A DNA stretch of 64,000 bases from Polynucleobacter kasalickyi. Lineage in GTDB: Bacteria > Pseudomonadota > Gammaproteobacteria > Burkholderiales > Burkholderiaceae. The notes under the pieces were generated by a model. That model worked only from the letters and a program-made list of their open reading frames with translations. It had not been told where the DNA came from and did no database searches. The first letter of the stretch is position 1, and each line of letters begins with the position of its first letter. Below, one piece after another: positions 35,411 to 44,574 of the stretch. The DNA lies in the NCBI RefSeq assembly GCF_900176405.1, contig NZ_FWXJ01000007.1, forward strand, positions 62,001 through 126,000. Direction: 5' to 3'. A program made the translations under genes and the position numbers.

Positions 35411-35425
35411 GTTAGATATTCTAAC
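35411..35425. promoter_or_regulatory. Palindrome in the Ldh/VOC divergent region
   Basis: GTTAGA-TAT-TCTAAC is a perfect 15-base palindrome 92 bases before the Ldh start and 100 before the VOC start. Symmetric sites of this size are typical of dimeric repressors or LysR-type activators. No regulator gene is nearby. Confidence 0.4.
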
Positions 35426-35524
35426 AAACAAAAAATAGGACACGGGTATGACCTGAGACGTTCATAAAGAGTGTCATCAAAAAGCATAACGGTCAAACTA
35501 ATGGGCAAAACTTAAGGAGAGACA

Positions 35525-36019
35525 ATGGGGCTAAAATTCATGGAACACATTTTGATATTGACACACGATCCAGAAGCTACTCGAGACTGGTTCTGTGACA
35601 ATCTGGGATTTGAGAGTGGCGACCACCCCGAATTTGGCTTTCCTGTTTATTGGTTATATATCGGCAATCAGGATGTGGTTCACATTGGTAAAGCACAACA
35701 TTCAGAACATCAAAACACTTACCTAAGTACACCTAGTGACACAGCATCCAGCGTAAGTTCAACCGCTAATCACTTAGGATCAGGCAGAATAGACCATGTC
35801 TGCTTTAACTGCGAAGGAATGATGGAATTCATCGATCGCCTCACTAAAAACAAGGTGGAGTTCAGCGAACGCAAAGCCCATAATTCAAACCTGTATCAGC
35901 TTTTTATGCGAGAGCCTATTAATGGCATTAAAGTCGAACTCAATTTTTCTGCAGAAGAAGCATTAAATGCCAAGCGACTCCCTAGCTGGACCAGTACGGG
36001 AGAAAATACGACCAACTAA
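35525..36019 (+). CDS. VOC (glyoxalase/dioxygenase) superfamily protein
   Basis: A 164-residue single vicinal-oxygen-chelate protein. The N-terminal half starts FMEHILILTHDPEATRDWFCDNLGF, with H8 the first metal ligand; RIDHVCFNCEG holds the second histidine and VELNFS the glutamate. It may be a lyase, isomerase or dioxygenase, or a binding protein. AAGGAGA before ATG 35525 is a strong Shine-Dalgarno. It is divergent from the Ldh operon and its stop lies only 3 bases from that of the ModA-like gene, without a terminator between them. Confidence 0.87.
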   Translation: MGLKFMEHILILTHDPEATRDWFCDNLGFESGDHPEFGFPVYWLYIGNQDVVHIGKAQHSEHQNTYLSTPSDTASSVSSTANHLGSGRIDHVCFNCEGMMEFIDRLTKNKVEFSERKAHNSNLYQLFMREPINGIKVELNFSAEEALNAKRLPSWTSTGENTTN

Positions 36020-36022
36020 TCT

Positions 36023-36784
36023 TTAGTCAATACCAGCATCTTTATAAAAATGACGGTTACTAGCTTGAGTAATATAGCTGAATAAATCACTAGCAATTTT
36101 TTCATTACTCGTGGCTTTCATCACCGCAGCAGCATAAGAGGTGTAGTTTTGAATCTCAGCGGGGAGAGGTCCAACAAGACGTAACCCTTTCGTTTCATAC
36201 ATCTTAATTTCAGGAATTGCACCAAACCCAATCTCTTTACCTTTGCCATTAATAATATGGGTAAGAACCATGTCTCCATTAGCAAATTTTTGAGTTTTCG
36301 GCTTTAACTGTTCAGAGATGCCCATCTTTTCAAACAGTTTATCCAAATACACTCCCGTTGATGCCGTGTTATAAACAATGGATTCGGATTGCAGTAATGT
36401 CTGCTTAAACTCCTCCACCGATGCTACTGCTGGACTAGTTAATGCATTACGAACCGTGATCCCGGCACCAACTTTACCAATCACGGGAGGATTAGTTTGT
36501 ATCACTCTTCCAGCACTGATTTGATCTTGCATCACGCTGACAGGAGCAACTAAAACATCAGCTACCACATTACTTGATAGTTTTTGGGATAACTGAGGGG
36601 ATGTACCAAATTGAATAGACACTTTGTGACCTGTCTTTTTTTCAAAGTCTTCCACAACCTTTACTAAACCAGGCTCTACCGCGCCAGCACTTAAAATCGT
36701 TAAGCTTTCGGCCTTAGACACCAAAGAGAACATACACAGCAACATGAATACAAACGAAAAAAAGACTTTCTTAAATGCAACCAT
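36023..36784 (-). CDS. ModA-like periplasmic binding protein
   Basis: A 253-residue periplasmic protein of the type 2 binding-protein fold, closest in style to molybdate-binding ModA. After the signal peptide (VFFSFVFMLLCMFSLVSKAE) come LTILSAGAVEPGLVKVVEDFEKKTG, SVSIQFGTS-like KVSIQFGTSPQL and the YNTASTGVYLDKLFEKMGI segment. There is no modB/modC beside it; it closes the operon of a sulfonate/nitrate-type ABC importer. It may bind another oxyanion or a small organic acid. True molybdate binding is not shown. Confidence 0.78.
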   Translation of the reverse strand: MVAFKKVFFSFVFMLLCMFSLVSKAESLTILSAGAVEPGLVKVVEDFEKKTGHKVSIQFGTSPQLSQKLSSNVVADVLVAPVSVMQDQISAGRVIQTNPPVIGKVGAGITVRNALTSPAVASVEEFKQTLLQSESIVYNTASTGVYLDKLFEKMGISEQLKPKTQKFANGDMVLTHIINGKGKEIGFGAIPEIKMYETKGLRLVGPLPAEIQNYTSYAAAVMKATSNEKIASDLFSYITQASNRHFYKDAGID

Positions 36785-36811
36785 TATTGAATCCCCTTTT
36801 AATTTTTATGT

Positions 36812-37162
36812 TTAACTCACCAGCTCCTGAAATGCACGTTTAATTTTAACTGGATTATCGATATTTCTAAAGGTTTCTCTGGTTCCTCCTGAACCGATAA
36901 TCGTGAAGGAACCACAACCGAGTAATCGACCAAAAACACCCTGATTTACCGTTACCGATTCAATCTTACTAAGATTAATCTCCACAATCCTTCGAGAAAT
37001 AATTCCCTCTTTCACCACAATACGTTTATTCGTGATGACATATTCATTAGAGCTTAAGCAATAAGCTAACCAATCTTTTGAGAAAAAATTTAGCCAATGA
37101 TTTTTGGCTGTCAGGACAATCTCCTCACCACTAATTAAGTTTTTACTAATATAGGTTGCCAT
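36812..37162 (-). CDS. Bacterial PH-domain protein
   Basis: A 116-residue protein matching bacterial pleckstrin-homology domains (bPH_2/DUF304 type): EYVITNKRIVVKEGIISRRIVEINLSKIESVTV, then a beta-strand GCGSFTIIGSGG and a C-terminal helix. Unlike most relatives it lacks an obvious transmembrane pair, so it is probably cytoplasmic or peripheral. It starts 7 bases after the ABC permease stop and precedes the ModA-like gene, an unusual place for it. Function unknown. Confidence 0.8.
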   Translation of the reverse strand: MATYISKNLISGEEIVLTAKNHWLNFFSKDWLAYCLSSNEYVITNKRIVVKEGIISRRIVEINLSKIESVTVNQGVFGRLLGCGSFTIIGSGGTRETFRNIDNPVKIKRAFQELVS

Positions 37163-37168
37163 GAATGA

Positions 37169-37957
37169 CTAAAGCCTTTGCGAGTCGTCATGTTTCGGAC
37201 GCCAAACCATTAATTTAGTTTCCACAAAGCCAACCAAAGCATCTAAGGCTAAAGCACAAAATGTTAATAGAACAATACCAGCAAAAACTGTATTAATATC
37301 GAAAGTGCCTTCTGCCTGAAGGATTAGATAACCAACCCCCCTAGCTGATCCCAAATACTCACCCACGACAGCTCCCACAAAGGCCAACCCCACCGAGGTA
37401 TGTAAGCTAGAAAATACCCAACTAGTGGCCGATGGCAAATAGACCGTTCGCAATAACTGAGAGCGATTTGCGCCTAACATTCTGGCATTTGAAAGAATTG
37501 CTGGACTTACTTCTTTGACACCTTGATACACATTAAAAAAGACCACAAAGAAAACTAAAGTAACTGCTAAAGCGACTTTTGACCAGATGCCCAAACCAAA
37601 CCAAACCGCAAAAATAGGGGCAAGAATGACTCTGGGCATGGAGTTAAAGGCTTTTAAAAATGGATCAAAAACAATGCTAGTTTTTGGTGATAGGCCTAAA
37701 AATAAACCACAGGCAGTGCCGCCAATAGTCCCAATTAAAAAGGCTAAACCTGTTTCCAACAATGTGATCGCTAAATGTAAATAGATATCTCGATTGACAA
37801 ATAACCAATCGATCAATCGATCCAAAACAATTAAAGGCTCACCAATAAAAAAAGCCACGTTCAAAGATCTACTTGCAAGGTGCCAAGTGATTAAAACGAA
37901 ACCCAATATAAACAATTGCCAACCCTTGATTTGCAAATTAGCTTTAGAGAGCATCAT
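37169..37957 (-). CDS. ABC importer permease, SsuC/TauC type
   Basis: A 262-residue inner-membrane permease of the nitrate/sulfonate/taurine class with about six transmembrane segments. The coupling-helix EAA-like motif is SNARMLGANRSQLLRTVYLPSATSWVFSSL and the early FDPFLKAFNSMPRVILAPIFAVWFGLG is typical of SsuC and ThiX-like proteins. It starts one base away from the stop of the ATPase gene, so translation is coupled. The substrate is set by the binding protein upstream in the operon. Confidence 0.9.
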   Translation of the reverse strand: MMLSKANLQIKGWQLFILGFVLITWHLASRSLNVAFFIGEPLIVLDRLIDWLFVNRDIYLHLAITLLETGLAFLIGTIGGTACGLFLGLSPKTSIVFDPFLKAFNSMPRVILAPIFAVWFGLGIWSKVALAVTLVFFVVFFNVYQGVKEVSPAILSNARMLGANRSQLLRTVYLPSATSWVFSSLHTSVGLAFVGAVVGEYLGSARGVGYLILQAEGTFDINTVFAGIVLLTFCALALDALVGFVETKLMVWRPKHDDSQRL

Positions 37958-37958
37958 C

Positions 37959-38792
37959 TTAGATGACCTCCATCTTTAGCTTTTGTTTTGCATAACTTCG
38001 CAATACCTCATCACGAAGCACTTGCCAAATTTCGTTATAAATCTCATAAAACCTTGGATTAGTTTTAATCTCAGCGACATCCCTTGGCTTGGGCAAATCG
38101 ATTGTGAAATTACCGATTGGCCGTGAACCTGGACCGGCAGACATCACAATCACTCGATCACTCATCGCAATCGCTTCATCTAAATCGTGGGTGATGAAAA
38201 GTACGGCTTTGCCAGCATCTGTTGAGGTTGCTTGGCACAAATTTAATACTTCGTTTTCCATCAGTTGTCTAGTTTGTAGATCTAGTGCAGAGAAAGGTTC
38301 ATCCATCAGAATAATTTTTGGTTCCAATGCTAAGGTTTGCGCTAAGGCAACACGCTTTTGCATACCACCAGAGAGTTGATGGGGATAACGGTCTTCAAAG
38401 CCACCAAGCCCAACTCTTTTCAACCAGTCCCGTGCAATCGACTGAGTTTCCAACTTGGATCGTCCTTGGTACTCTAGACCAAGGCAAACATTTTGCAAAG
38501 CATTGCGCCATGGCATCAAGGTATTTGATTGAAACATATAACCGGCATCACTATTTAATGAGTTCAGTTTTTTACCGAATACTTCAACAGAACCGCAACT
38601 TGGACGAATGAGGCCTGCAGCCACATTCAGAATCGTCGATTTACCACATCCAGTTGGCCCTACAATCGAAACAAATTCATTCGCTTGTAAATCTAAATTA
38701 ACCTGTTCAATGGCTGTGTAAAACGATCCACTATCATCTGTAGCAGGAAATTTACAAGCCACATCCCTAATTTGTAGTGCAGGTAGCGTCAT
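37959..38792 (-). CDS. ABC importer ATPase, SsuB/TauB type
   Basis: A 277-residue cytoplasmic ATPase. Walker A GPTGCGKST, signature LSGGMQKR, Walker B ILMDEPFSALD and the switch histidine in FITHDLDEA are all present. The N- and C-terminal parts match nitrate/sulfonate/taurine ATPases. It lies 11 bases after the binding-protein gene and directly before the permease gene, forming a complete importer with them. Confidence 0.93.
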   Translation of the reverse strand: MTLPALQIRDVACKFPATDDSGSFYTAIEQVNLDLQANEFVSIVGPTGCGKSTILNVAAGLIRPSCGSVEVFGKKLNSLNSDAGYMFQSNTLMPWRNALQNVCLGLEYQGRSKLETQSIARDWLKRVGLGGFEDRYPHQLSGGMQKRVALAQTLALEPKIILMDEPFSALDLQTRQLMENEVLNLCQATSTDAGKAVLFITHDLDEAIAMSDRVIVMSAGPGSRPIGNFTIDLPKPRDVAEIKTNPRFYEIYNEIWQVLRDEVLRSYAKQKLKMEVI

Positions 38793-38803
38793 GTTTATTT
38801 GGC

Positions 38804-39859
38804 TTATTTATATTTTTGGTTTGCCTTTAGCGCAAACGAATTAGTATAAGTTTTCGATAAATCAATGCTTTTACCGGCTAAATCTTTTTCAAATCCAGAC
38901 AACATTTTATAAGCTGTATTAGGGCCATCTTTGGGCATCAAACCATCCGGAGAGATTGCTTCCTTCACACCACCCCATGCTTCAAGATACAGAGCCCGAT
39001 CACCTAACAAATAATTTTCTGGGACAGTTTTTACAATATCTGAAGGACCAGCATTTTGTAGCCACTTTAAAGAGCGAACAATTGCATTCGCAAGCGCTTG
39101 CGTTGTATTTGGATTTTTTTCAATAAATGCGATTGGTGCGTATAAAACTGCAGCAGGCATATTGCCACCATAAACTGTTTTTGTATCTTTTAAGGTTCTG
39201 GTGTCTGAAATCACTTTTAACTCACCTTTTTGAGTCAACATCGTAATGACAGGATCTAAGTTTGCCATCGCATCCAGTTGACCTGAACGCATTGCCGCTA
39301 CAGCACCGGCACCAGCACCAACCCCAATGACAGAAACATCTGAAGGCTTCAAGCCGCCTTGCGCCAAAATAAAATTCAACATCATATTACTAGATGAGCC
39401 AGGAGCGGTTACGCCGATACGCTTCCCTTTTAAATCTGCAATTGATTGGTAATTCGGCATATTCTTTGTGGAATAACCTAAAACAATCTGAGGGGCTCTA
39501 CCTTGTAAAACAAAGGCTTGAATAGGCTGGCCTTTAGCTTGCATATTGATCGTATGTTCATATGCGCCAGAAACAACATCTGTGCTACCACCGACCAATG
39601 CCTGCAGAGCTTTTGCCCCACCAGGAAAGTCTGAGATTTCGACGTCTAATCCCTCATCCTTAAAGTAGCCTAACCGCTCAGCGATTGTTAGTGGTAAATA
39701 ATAAAAAAGGTTTTTTCCACCAACGGCAATACTCACCTTTGTCTTCTCTAAATTTGCGACAGGCTGCATTGGGGGTTTAGATTGAGCAAAAGCCCCTGAA
39801 CAAATTAAACTTAAAGCAATGATCAATGTACGTAATTCTTTTTTGCAGAAAATATTCAT
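38804..39859 (-). CDS. ABC importer substrate-binding protein, SsuA/NMT1 type
   Basis: A 351-residue periplasmic binding protein of the NMT1/SsuA family. The signal peptide ends at AFAQS; then KVSIAVGGKNLFYYLPLTIAERLGYFKDEGLDVEI is the classic beginning, followed by DFPGGAKALQALVGGSTDVVSGAYEH and DLKGKRIGVTAPGSSSNMM. Family ligands include sulfonates, taurine, nitrate and pyrimidine or thiamine precursors. The aromatic contact pattern does not settle which. It follows a cupin gene by 29 bases in the same operon. Confidence 0.9.
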   Translation of the reverse strand: MNIFCKKELRTLIIALSLICSGAFAQSKPPMQPVANLEKTKVSIAVGGKNLFYYLPLTIAERLGYFKDEGLDVEISDFPGGAKALQALVGGSTDVVSGAYEHTINMQAKGQPIQAFVLQGRAPQIVLGYSTKNMPNYQSIADLKGKRIGVTAPGSSSNMMLNFILAQGGLKPSDVSVIGVGAGAGAVAAMRSGQLDAMANLDPVITMLTQKGELKVISDTRTLKDTKTVYGGNMPAAVLYAPIAFIEKNPNTTQALANAIVRSLKWLQNAGPSDIVKTVPENYLLGDRALYLEAWGGVKEAISPDGLMPKDGPNTAYKMLSGFEKDLAGKSIDLSKTYTNSFALKANQKYK

Positions 39860-39888
39860 TTTTATCCCCCAATTAATTTTTAACTAAC

Positions 39889-40461
39889 TTAAAAGTTTTT
39901 AGCAATTTCCGCATCAAAAGTGCCATCAATTAAGACGAATAACATTTTGCAAGGCTTTCCTGAACGATTAGCCCAAGCATGGCTTGTGCCCCTTTCAACC
40001 AAAAAATCTCCTTGCTGCATGAGACGTTCTTCTTTATCGAGCACTAAGTGAATTTCACCTTCTAAAACGAGTGCATAATCGACTGATTCTGTCCGGTGCA
40101 TCAGTGGATGACCACCTTCTTTGTAAGTAGAGGCTTTATTCGTGCCGAGTGCACCAAAAGCTTCCTTGGCTCCCGCGTTATCTAATTGCTTTGTCCACTC
40201 GCCTTCAGGCCCAAACTCAATAATTCTGACAACTGAACCATTTTTTGGTGGCTCCAACTGAAGTGGGGACAAAGTTGGATCGGCACCATTATCAACTTTG
40301 ACAGGCATCTCATGAGTTAACCACAAATTCGTGAGGTAATAACCGACCCTTTTCGGATTGGTGTGAACTGATGGTGCAGGACCATCTTCCGTGACAATTG
40401 AATTTCCTTGCTCATCGTGTCCAGTCACAATTCTTCTTACATATCCTTTTGGCTGTTCCAT
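39889..40461 (-). CDS. Cupin-domain protein, first gene of ABC operon
   Basis: A 190-residue protein whose C-terminal 70 residues form a cupin barrel: HPLMHRTESVDYALVLEGEIHLVLD (metal-binding motif 1) and GDFLVERGTSHAWANRSGKPCKM (motif 2, one histidine). The N-terminal half contains RRIVTGHDEQGNSI, as in cupins annotated in aromatic or organosulfur catabolism. It may be a dioxygenase, isomerase or sensor for the compound imported by the downstream ABC system. It is divergent from htpG. Confidence 0.82.
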   Translation of the reverse strand: MEQPKGYVRRIVTGHDEQGNSIVTEDGPAPSVHTNPKRVGYYLTNLWLTHEMPVKVDNGADPTLSPLQLEPPKNGSVVRIIEFGPEGEWTKQLDNAGAKEAFGALGTNKASTYKEGGHPLMHRTESVDYALVLEGEIHLVLDKEERLMQQGDFLVERGTSHAWANRSGKPCKMLFVLIDGTFDAEIAKNF

Positions 40462-40591
40462 ACTGTCTCCATCGTTGCGTTAATTGATATCTTGTAGATT
40501 ATAGATTCTTTAAGAAGCCTGACATAAAACTAACGGAAAGTATTGCAAAATAGTAAGTCGAAAAAAATTCTAAGAAAAATAGAGGATTGCT

Positions 40592-40619
40592 CTTGAAATT
40601 GATGATTTCATCCTTATAT
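40592..40619 (+). promoter_or_regulatory. Heat-shock (sigma-32-type) promoter of htpG
   Basis: CTTGAAA (40592-40598), 13 bases, then CCTTATAT (40612-40619). The sigma-32 consensus is CTTGAAA with a 13-14-base spacer and CCCCATNT, so the -35 box and spacing are exact and the -10 box matches 5 of 7 defined positions. It lies 53 bases before the htpG start. The fit with a heat-shock chaperone gene makes it convincing. Confidence 0.7.
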
Positions 40620-40672
40620 CCAACTTGTTAGCATTTAGTTTATTAATTATTTTTTCTTATTCAGGATAAAAA

Positions 40673-42574
40673 ATGACCGTAGCAAATAAAGAAACCCTTG
40701 ATTTTCAAGCAGAAATCAAACAATTGCTGAAATTAATGATTCACTCTCTGTATTCAAACAAAGAGATTTTTCTAAGAGAACTCATTTCAAATGCCTCAGA
40801 TGCATCTGACAAACTTCGTTTTGAAGCCATTAATCAACCTAGCCTGTATGAATCAGATAGCGAATTAGCGATTCAAGTTGCCTTTGATCCAACCGCTAAA
40901 ACAATTTCAATTACTGATAATGGCATCGGCATGAGCCGAGACGAGGTAATTGCTAATTTAGGTACGATTGCAAAATCTGGAACAAAAGAGTTTTTTTCCA
41001 AGTTATCTGGCGATCAACAAAAAGATGCCACTTTAATTGGTCAATTTGGGGTTGGCTTTTACTCAGGCTTCATCGTCGCTGATCGGGTCACTGTTGAATC
41101 TCGCAAAGCTGGACTAACTGCCGAAGAAGGTGTTCGCTGGGAGTCTGCAGGAGATGGCGAATTTACAATTGAGGCGATCACTCGTGCTAAAAGAGGAACC
41201 ACCATTATTCTTCATTTAAAGCCGGAGGAAGAAGAGCTACTTTCCAGTTGGAAGCTTAAATCGATCATCCGTAAATACTCTGATCATATTTCAATTCCTA
41301 TTCAAATGTTTAAAGAGGAATGGGATGAGAAAGAAAGTAAACAAGTCGTTACGAGTGAGCTCGAAAATGTCAACGAGGCTAGTGCTCTTTGGACAAGGAA
41401 TAAAAATGATATCACTGAAGAGCAATATCAGGAGTTCTATAAGAGTATTTCGCATGATTTTGAAGCACCTCTTTGTTACTCCCATAACCGGGTAGAGGGT
41501 AGAAGCGAATTTACGCAATTATTATTCGTACCTAAAAAGGCACCCTTCGATTTATGGGATAGAAGTAAGCGTAGCGGTTTGAAGTTGTATGTAAAACGCG
41601 TATTCATTATGGATGACTCAGAGCAATTGATGCCGTCCTACCTTCGTTTTGTGGCAGGTGTGATTGATTCAGCCGATTTACCACTCAATGTATCTCGTGA
41701 AATTTTGCAAGAGTCTAGAGATGTGAAGTTTATTCGCGAGAGCTCATCTAAGCGAGTTCTGAACATGTTGGATGATTTGGCCAATAATGAGGACGAAGCT
41801 AAACGCGCTCAATATCAAGATTTTTGGAATGAGTTTGGTCAAGTGCTAAAAGAGGGTACGGGGGAAGATGCTCCTAACTTAGAAAAGATTGCGGGTTTAT
41901 TACGATTTGCCAGCACTCAAAATGACTCTGAGGCACAAACTACTTCCTTAAAAGAGTATGTTGAGCGGATGAAAGAAGGTCAAGAGAAGATTTATTATGT
42001 AACGGCCGAATCTTACCTTGCAGCAAAAAATAGCCCCCATTTAGAGATTTTCAAGAAAAAAGGGATTGAAGTACTTCTCCTCACGGACCGAGTTGACGAG
42101 TGGATGCTTTCTTACTTAACTGAATTTAATGGTAAAGCACTAGCATCTGTTGCCAAAGGTGGTTTAGATCTGGGTGATTTAGCGGATGAGAAAGAAAAAG
42201 AAGAACAAATAGAAGCAGAAAAGCAATATACCTTCTTATTGCAAAAAATGAAAAAGACTCTAGAGAATAAGGCCAAAGATGTCCGTATTACGCTGCGTCT
42301 CACGGACTCTCCAGCTTGTCTCATCGCTGATGAAAATGAATTATCAGGCAATCTACTCAGAATGTTAAAAGCAGCTGGTCAACAAGCGCCAGATACAAAA
42401 CCGATTCTAGAAATCAACCCTGATCATCCTTTGGTCAAGAAAATTGAAAGTACTACGGATCATTTTGATGATTGGACACATATTTTGTTTGATCAAGCGC
42501 TACTTGCTGAAGGTGGTCATATTGAAGACCCTGGAAGCTTTGTGAAACGTATTAATCAAATGTTACTGATGTAA
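40673..42574 (+). CDS. htpG: Chaperone HtpG (bacterial Hsp90)
   Basis: A 633-residue ATP-dependent cytoplasmic chaperone, normal length for the family. The N-terminal GHKL ATPase motifs are [28 protein letters not shown] and [11 protein letters not shown]; the middle domain has the catalytic-loop region [11 protein letters not shown]; the C-terminal dimerisation domain runs to the end. AGGA lies upstream of ATG 40673. A sigma-32-type promoter precedes it and a bidirectional terminator follows, so it is monocistronic. Confidence 0.98.
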   Translation: MTVANKETLDFQAEIKQLLKLMIHSLYSNKEIFLRELISNASDASDKLRFEAINQPSLYESDSELAIQVAFDPTAKTISITDNGIGMSRDEVIANLGTIAKSGTKEFFSKLSGDQQKDATLIGQFGVGFYSGFIVADRVTVESRKAGLTAEEGVRWESAGDGEFTIEAITRAKRGTTIILHLKPEEEELLSSWKLKSIIRKYSDHISIPIQMFKEEWDEKESKQVVTSELENVNEASALWTRNKNDITEEQYQEFYKSISHDFEAPLCYSHNRVEGRSEFTQLLFVPKKAPFDLWDRSKRSGLKLYVKRVFIMDDSEQLMPSYLRFVAGVIDSADLPLNVSREILQESRDVKFIRESSSKRVLNMLDDLANNEDEAKRAQYQDFWNEFGQVLKEGTGEDAPNLEKIAGLLRFASTQNDSEAQTTSLKEYVERMKEGQEKIYYVTAESYLAAKNSPHLEIFKKKGIEVLLLTDRVDEWMLSYLTEFNGKALASVAKGGLDLGDLADEKEKEEQIEAEKQYTFLLQKMKKTLENKAKDVRITLRLTDSPACLIADENELSGNLLRMLKAAGQQAPDTKPILEINPDHPLVKKIESTTDHFDDWTHILFDQALLAEGGHIEDPGSFVKRINQMLLM

Positions 42575-42587
42575 CTTTTCTAAAGAG

Positions 42588-42622
42588 AAAAACAATAGGC
42601 CTGAAAAGGCCTATTGTTTTTT
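42588..42622. terminator. Bidirectional terminator after htpG
   Basis: AAAAACAATAGGCCT pairs with AGGCCTATTGTTTTT around GAAA, with T-runs on both strands. It separates htpG from the convergent Bug gene at 42639. Confidence 0.9.
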
Positions 42623-42638
42623 GGGTGAAAAATAACGG

Positions 42639-43643
42639 TTAATCAACTCGAATCTGAGCGGCTTTGACGACCGAACGGTACTTAGCAAGATCGGCTTTAA
42701 TTTGTTCTTCAAAATGCTCTGGCGTATCCGGAGTCGCAACAATCCCCATTTCTTCCAAACGATCTCGACCTTCTTTCGAGCTCAAAATCTCATTCAGAGC
42801 AAGGTTGAGTCTTTGAATAATTGGTTTAGGAGTTCCTGCTGGCGCTAACAAGCCAACCCAAGAACTGACCTCAAAGTTGGGGATACCACTCTCAATAAAA
42901 GTGGGAACATTCGGTAATGAAGGGGCTCTGTTTTTACTTGAAACAGCAATGGCTGTTAAACGGTTCGTATTCACATATTGAGCGGCTCCCGCCACTGCTG
43001 TGTAGACTAAGGGAATACTGCCACCCAAGACATCAATCAGTGCCTGTCCACCACCTTTGTAAGGCACATGAACTAAATTAGCGCCCGTCTTTTGTTTCAA
43101 TAATTCTCCAGCAATATGAGGAGTACCCCCTGTTCCAGAGGTTCCGTAAGATAAGCCATTAGGATCTTTTTTAGAAAGTTGAATAACATCATTGACCGTT
43201 TTACCTGGGAAATTATTATTGGCCACCAAAATCAATACTGCATCACCAATTTTGCCAACGGGAGAAAAATCTTTCACAGAATCAAATGGCACTTTAGAGA
43301 ACACATTCGGATTAATTACCAAGGTGCCATCAAAACCGAGTACTAAAGTGTAGCCATCTGGTTCCGCTTGCGCGACTAAGCTAGTACCAATATTTCCAGA
43401 TGCTCCAGTACGATTTTCGACAATCACAGACTGACCTAATTTCTTAGTTAATTGATCAGCAATGTACCGACCACTTGTATCCGTAACACCTGCTGGTGCA
43501 AACGGAATAATTAACCGAATGGCCTTATTGGGGTAAGGATTTTTCAAGGCTTGCGCAAGCGATGTATTTGAAAAGGTAATTACGGTACTAAAGCTAGCGA
43601 ATGCAAAAAAAATCCATTGATATATTTTTGATGTATTTTTCAA
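42639..43643 (-). CDS. Bug/TctC-family periplasmic solute receptor (4 of 7)
   Basis: A 334-residue Bug receptor. Signal peptide (FFAFASFSTVITFSNTSLAQA), then NPYPNKAIRLIIPFAPAGVTDTSGR, ENRTGASGNIG, PDGYTLVLGFDG, HVPYKGGG and GLLAPAGTP. The start is TTG 43643 with GGGGAG about 6 bases upstream. It follows the PEP-mutase-family gene by 27 bases and forms an operon with it and a further Bug gene. Two receptors around one lyase suggest two related ligands or two affinities. Confidence 0.92.
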   Translation of the reverse strand: MKNTSKIYQWIFFAFASFSTVITFSNTSLAQALKNPYPNKAIRLIIPFAPAGVTDTSGRYIADQLTKKLGQSVIVENRTGASGNIGTSLVAQAEPDGYTLVLGFDGTLVINPNVFSKVPFDSVKDFSPVGKIGDAVLILVANNNFPGKTVNDVIQLSKKDPNGLSYGTSGTGGTPHIAGELLKQKTGANLVHVPYKGGGQALIDVLGGSIPLVYTAVAGAAQYVNTNRLTAIAVSSKNRAPSLPNVPTFIESGIPNFEVSSWVGLLAPAGTPKPIIQRLNLALNEILSSKEGRDRLEEMGIVATPDTPEHFEEQIKADLAKYRSVVKAAQIRVD

Positions 43644-43670
43644 ATTATTCTCCCCATCATTGTTTGACCA

Positions 43671-44555
43671 TTAATCAGCATATTTTTTTTCAAAGTCCCA
43701 AACTTCCTGGAAACCCATTAATTTAGATAACTCGTTAAATTCATACAATTGATCAGCCATTTGTACTGAGGAACCATGTTCTTTAAATCCAGCATATACA
43801 GCATGTAAGGCTTTGACGCTGGCTAACAAGGCTGTCACAGGGAAAATCGCTAATTGATACCCAATTGCCTGTAGCTCATCTCGGGATAAAACTGGTGTCT
43901 TGCCGGTATCGACCATATTTGCTAAGACGGGCAAATCAAACTGCCTCCCAATCATTTGCATTTCCTCAAGTGACTCTGGAGATTCGATAAACAAAATATC
44001 AGCGCCAGCTTTCGCATACGCCTCACCTCTTCGAAGCGCCTCGTCAATGCCAAGTGAAGTTCTCGCATCGGTCCTGGCAATGATCAGAAAATTTTTATCA
44101 GTACGACTATCGCTTGCCACCTGAATTTTCTTCACCATATCTTGCATTGGAATGACTCGACGACTCGGTGTATGACCACATTTTTTAGGGAACTCTTGAT
44201 CCTCTAACTGAATCGCCACCACACCGGCATGTTCATAACCACGGATGGTATGTTGAATATTCAGTAATCCACCATAACCAGTATCACCATCAGCAATGAG
44301 CGGTGTATTGGCCATCGCCGCCATCATCTGGACTTTTTCTAACATTTGGGTATAGGAAGCCAGCCCCGCATCTGGTAAGCCGAGCGAGGACGCAACAGTG
44401 CCATACCCTGTCATATATAAGGCCTCAAAACCAAACGAGTCGGCCATGCGTAGGGAAACCATGTCATGAACTCCAGGAGCAATAATCATTCCAGGCTGGC
44501 TTAATCTTTTTTTAAAATTTTCTCGTAACTGCTCCGGCTTTAATTTCATCATCAT
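43671..44555 (-). CDS. Isocitrate lyase/PEP mutase-family enzyme
   Basis: A 294-residue TIM-barrel enzyme of the isocitrate lyase/PEP mutase superfamily, which makes or breaks C-C or C-P bonds of 2-oxo or 2-hydroxy acids. Metal aspartates lie in IADGDTGYGG (D89, D91), the catalytic loop is KKCGH at 124-128, and ARTDAR and FIESPES are conserved further on. Candidates include methylisocitrate lyase-like lyases, oxaloacetate decarboxylase and dimethylmalate lyase. It is flanked by Bug receptor genes on both sides in the same direction, so the substrate is likely an imported acid. The exact reaction is not predictable. Confidence 0.88.
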   Translation of the reverse strand: MMMKLKPEQLRENFKKRLSQPGMIIAPGVHDMVSLRMADSFGFEALYMTGYGTVASSLGLPDAGLASYTQMLEKVQMMAAMANTPLIADGDTGYGGLLNIQHTIRGYEHAGVVAIQLEDQEFPKKCGHTPSRRVIPMQDMVKKIQVASDSRTDKNFLIIARTDARTSLGIDEALRRGEAYAKAGADILFIESPESLEEMQMIGRQFDLPVLANMVDTGKTPVLSRDELQAIGYQLAIFPVTALLASVKALHAVYAGFKEHGSSVQMADQLYEFNELSKLMGFQEVWDFEKKYAD

Positions 44556-44574
44556 TTTTCTCTGGTTTTTACTG

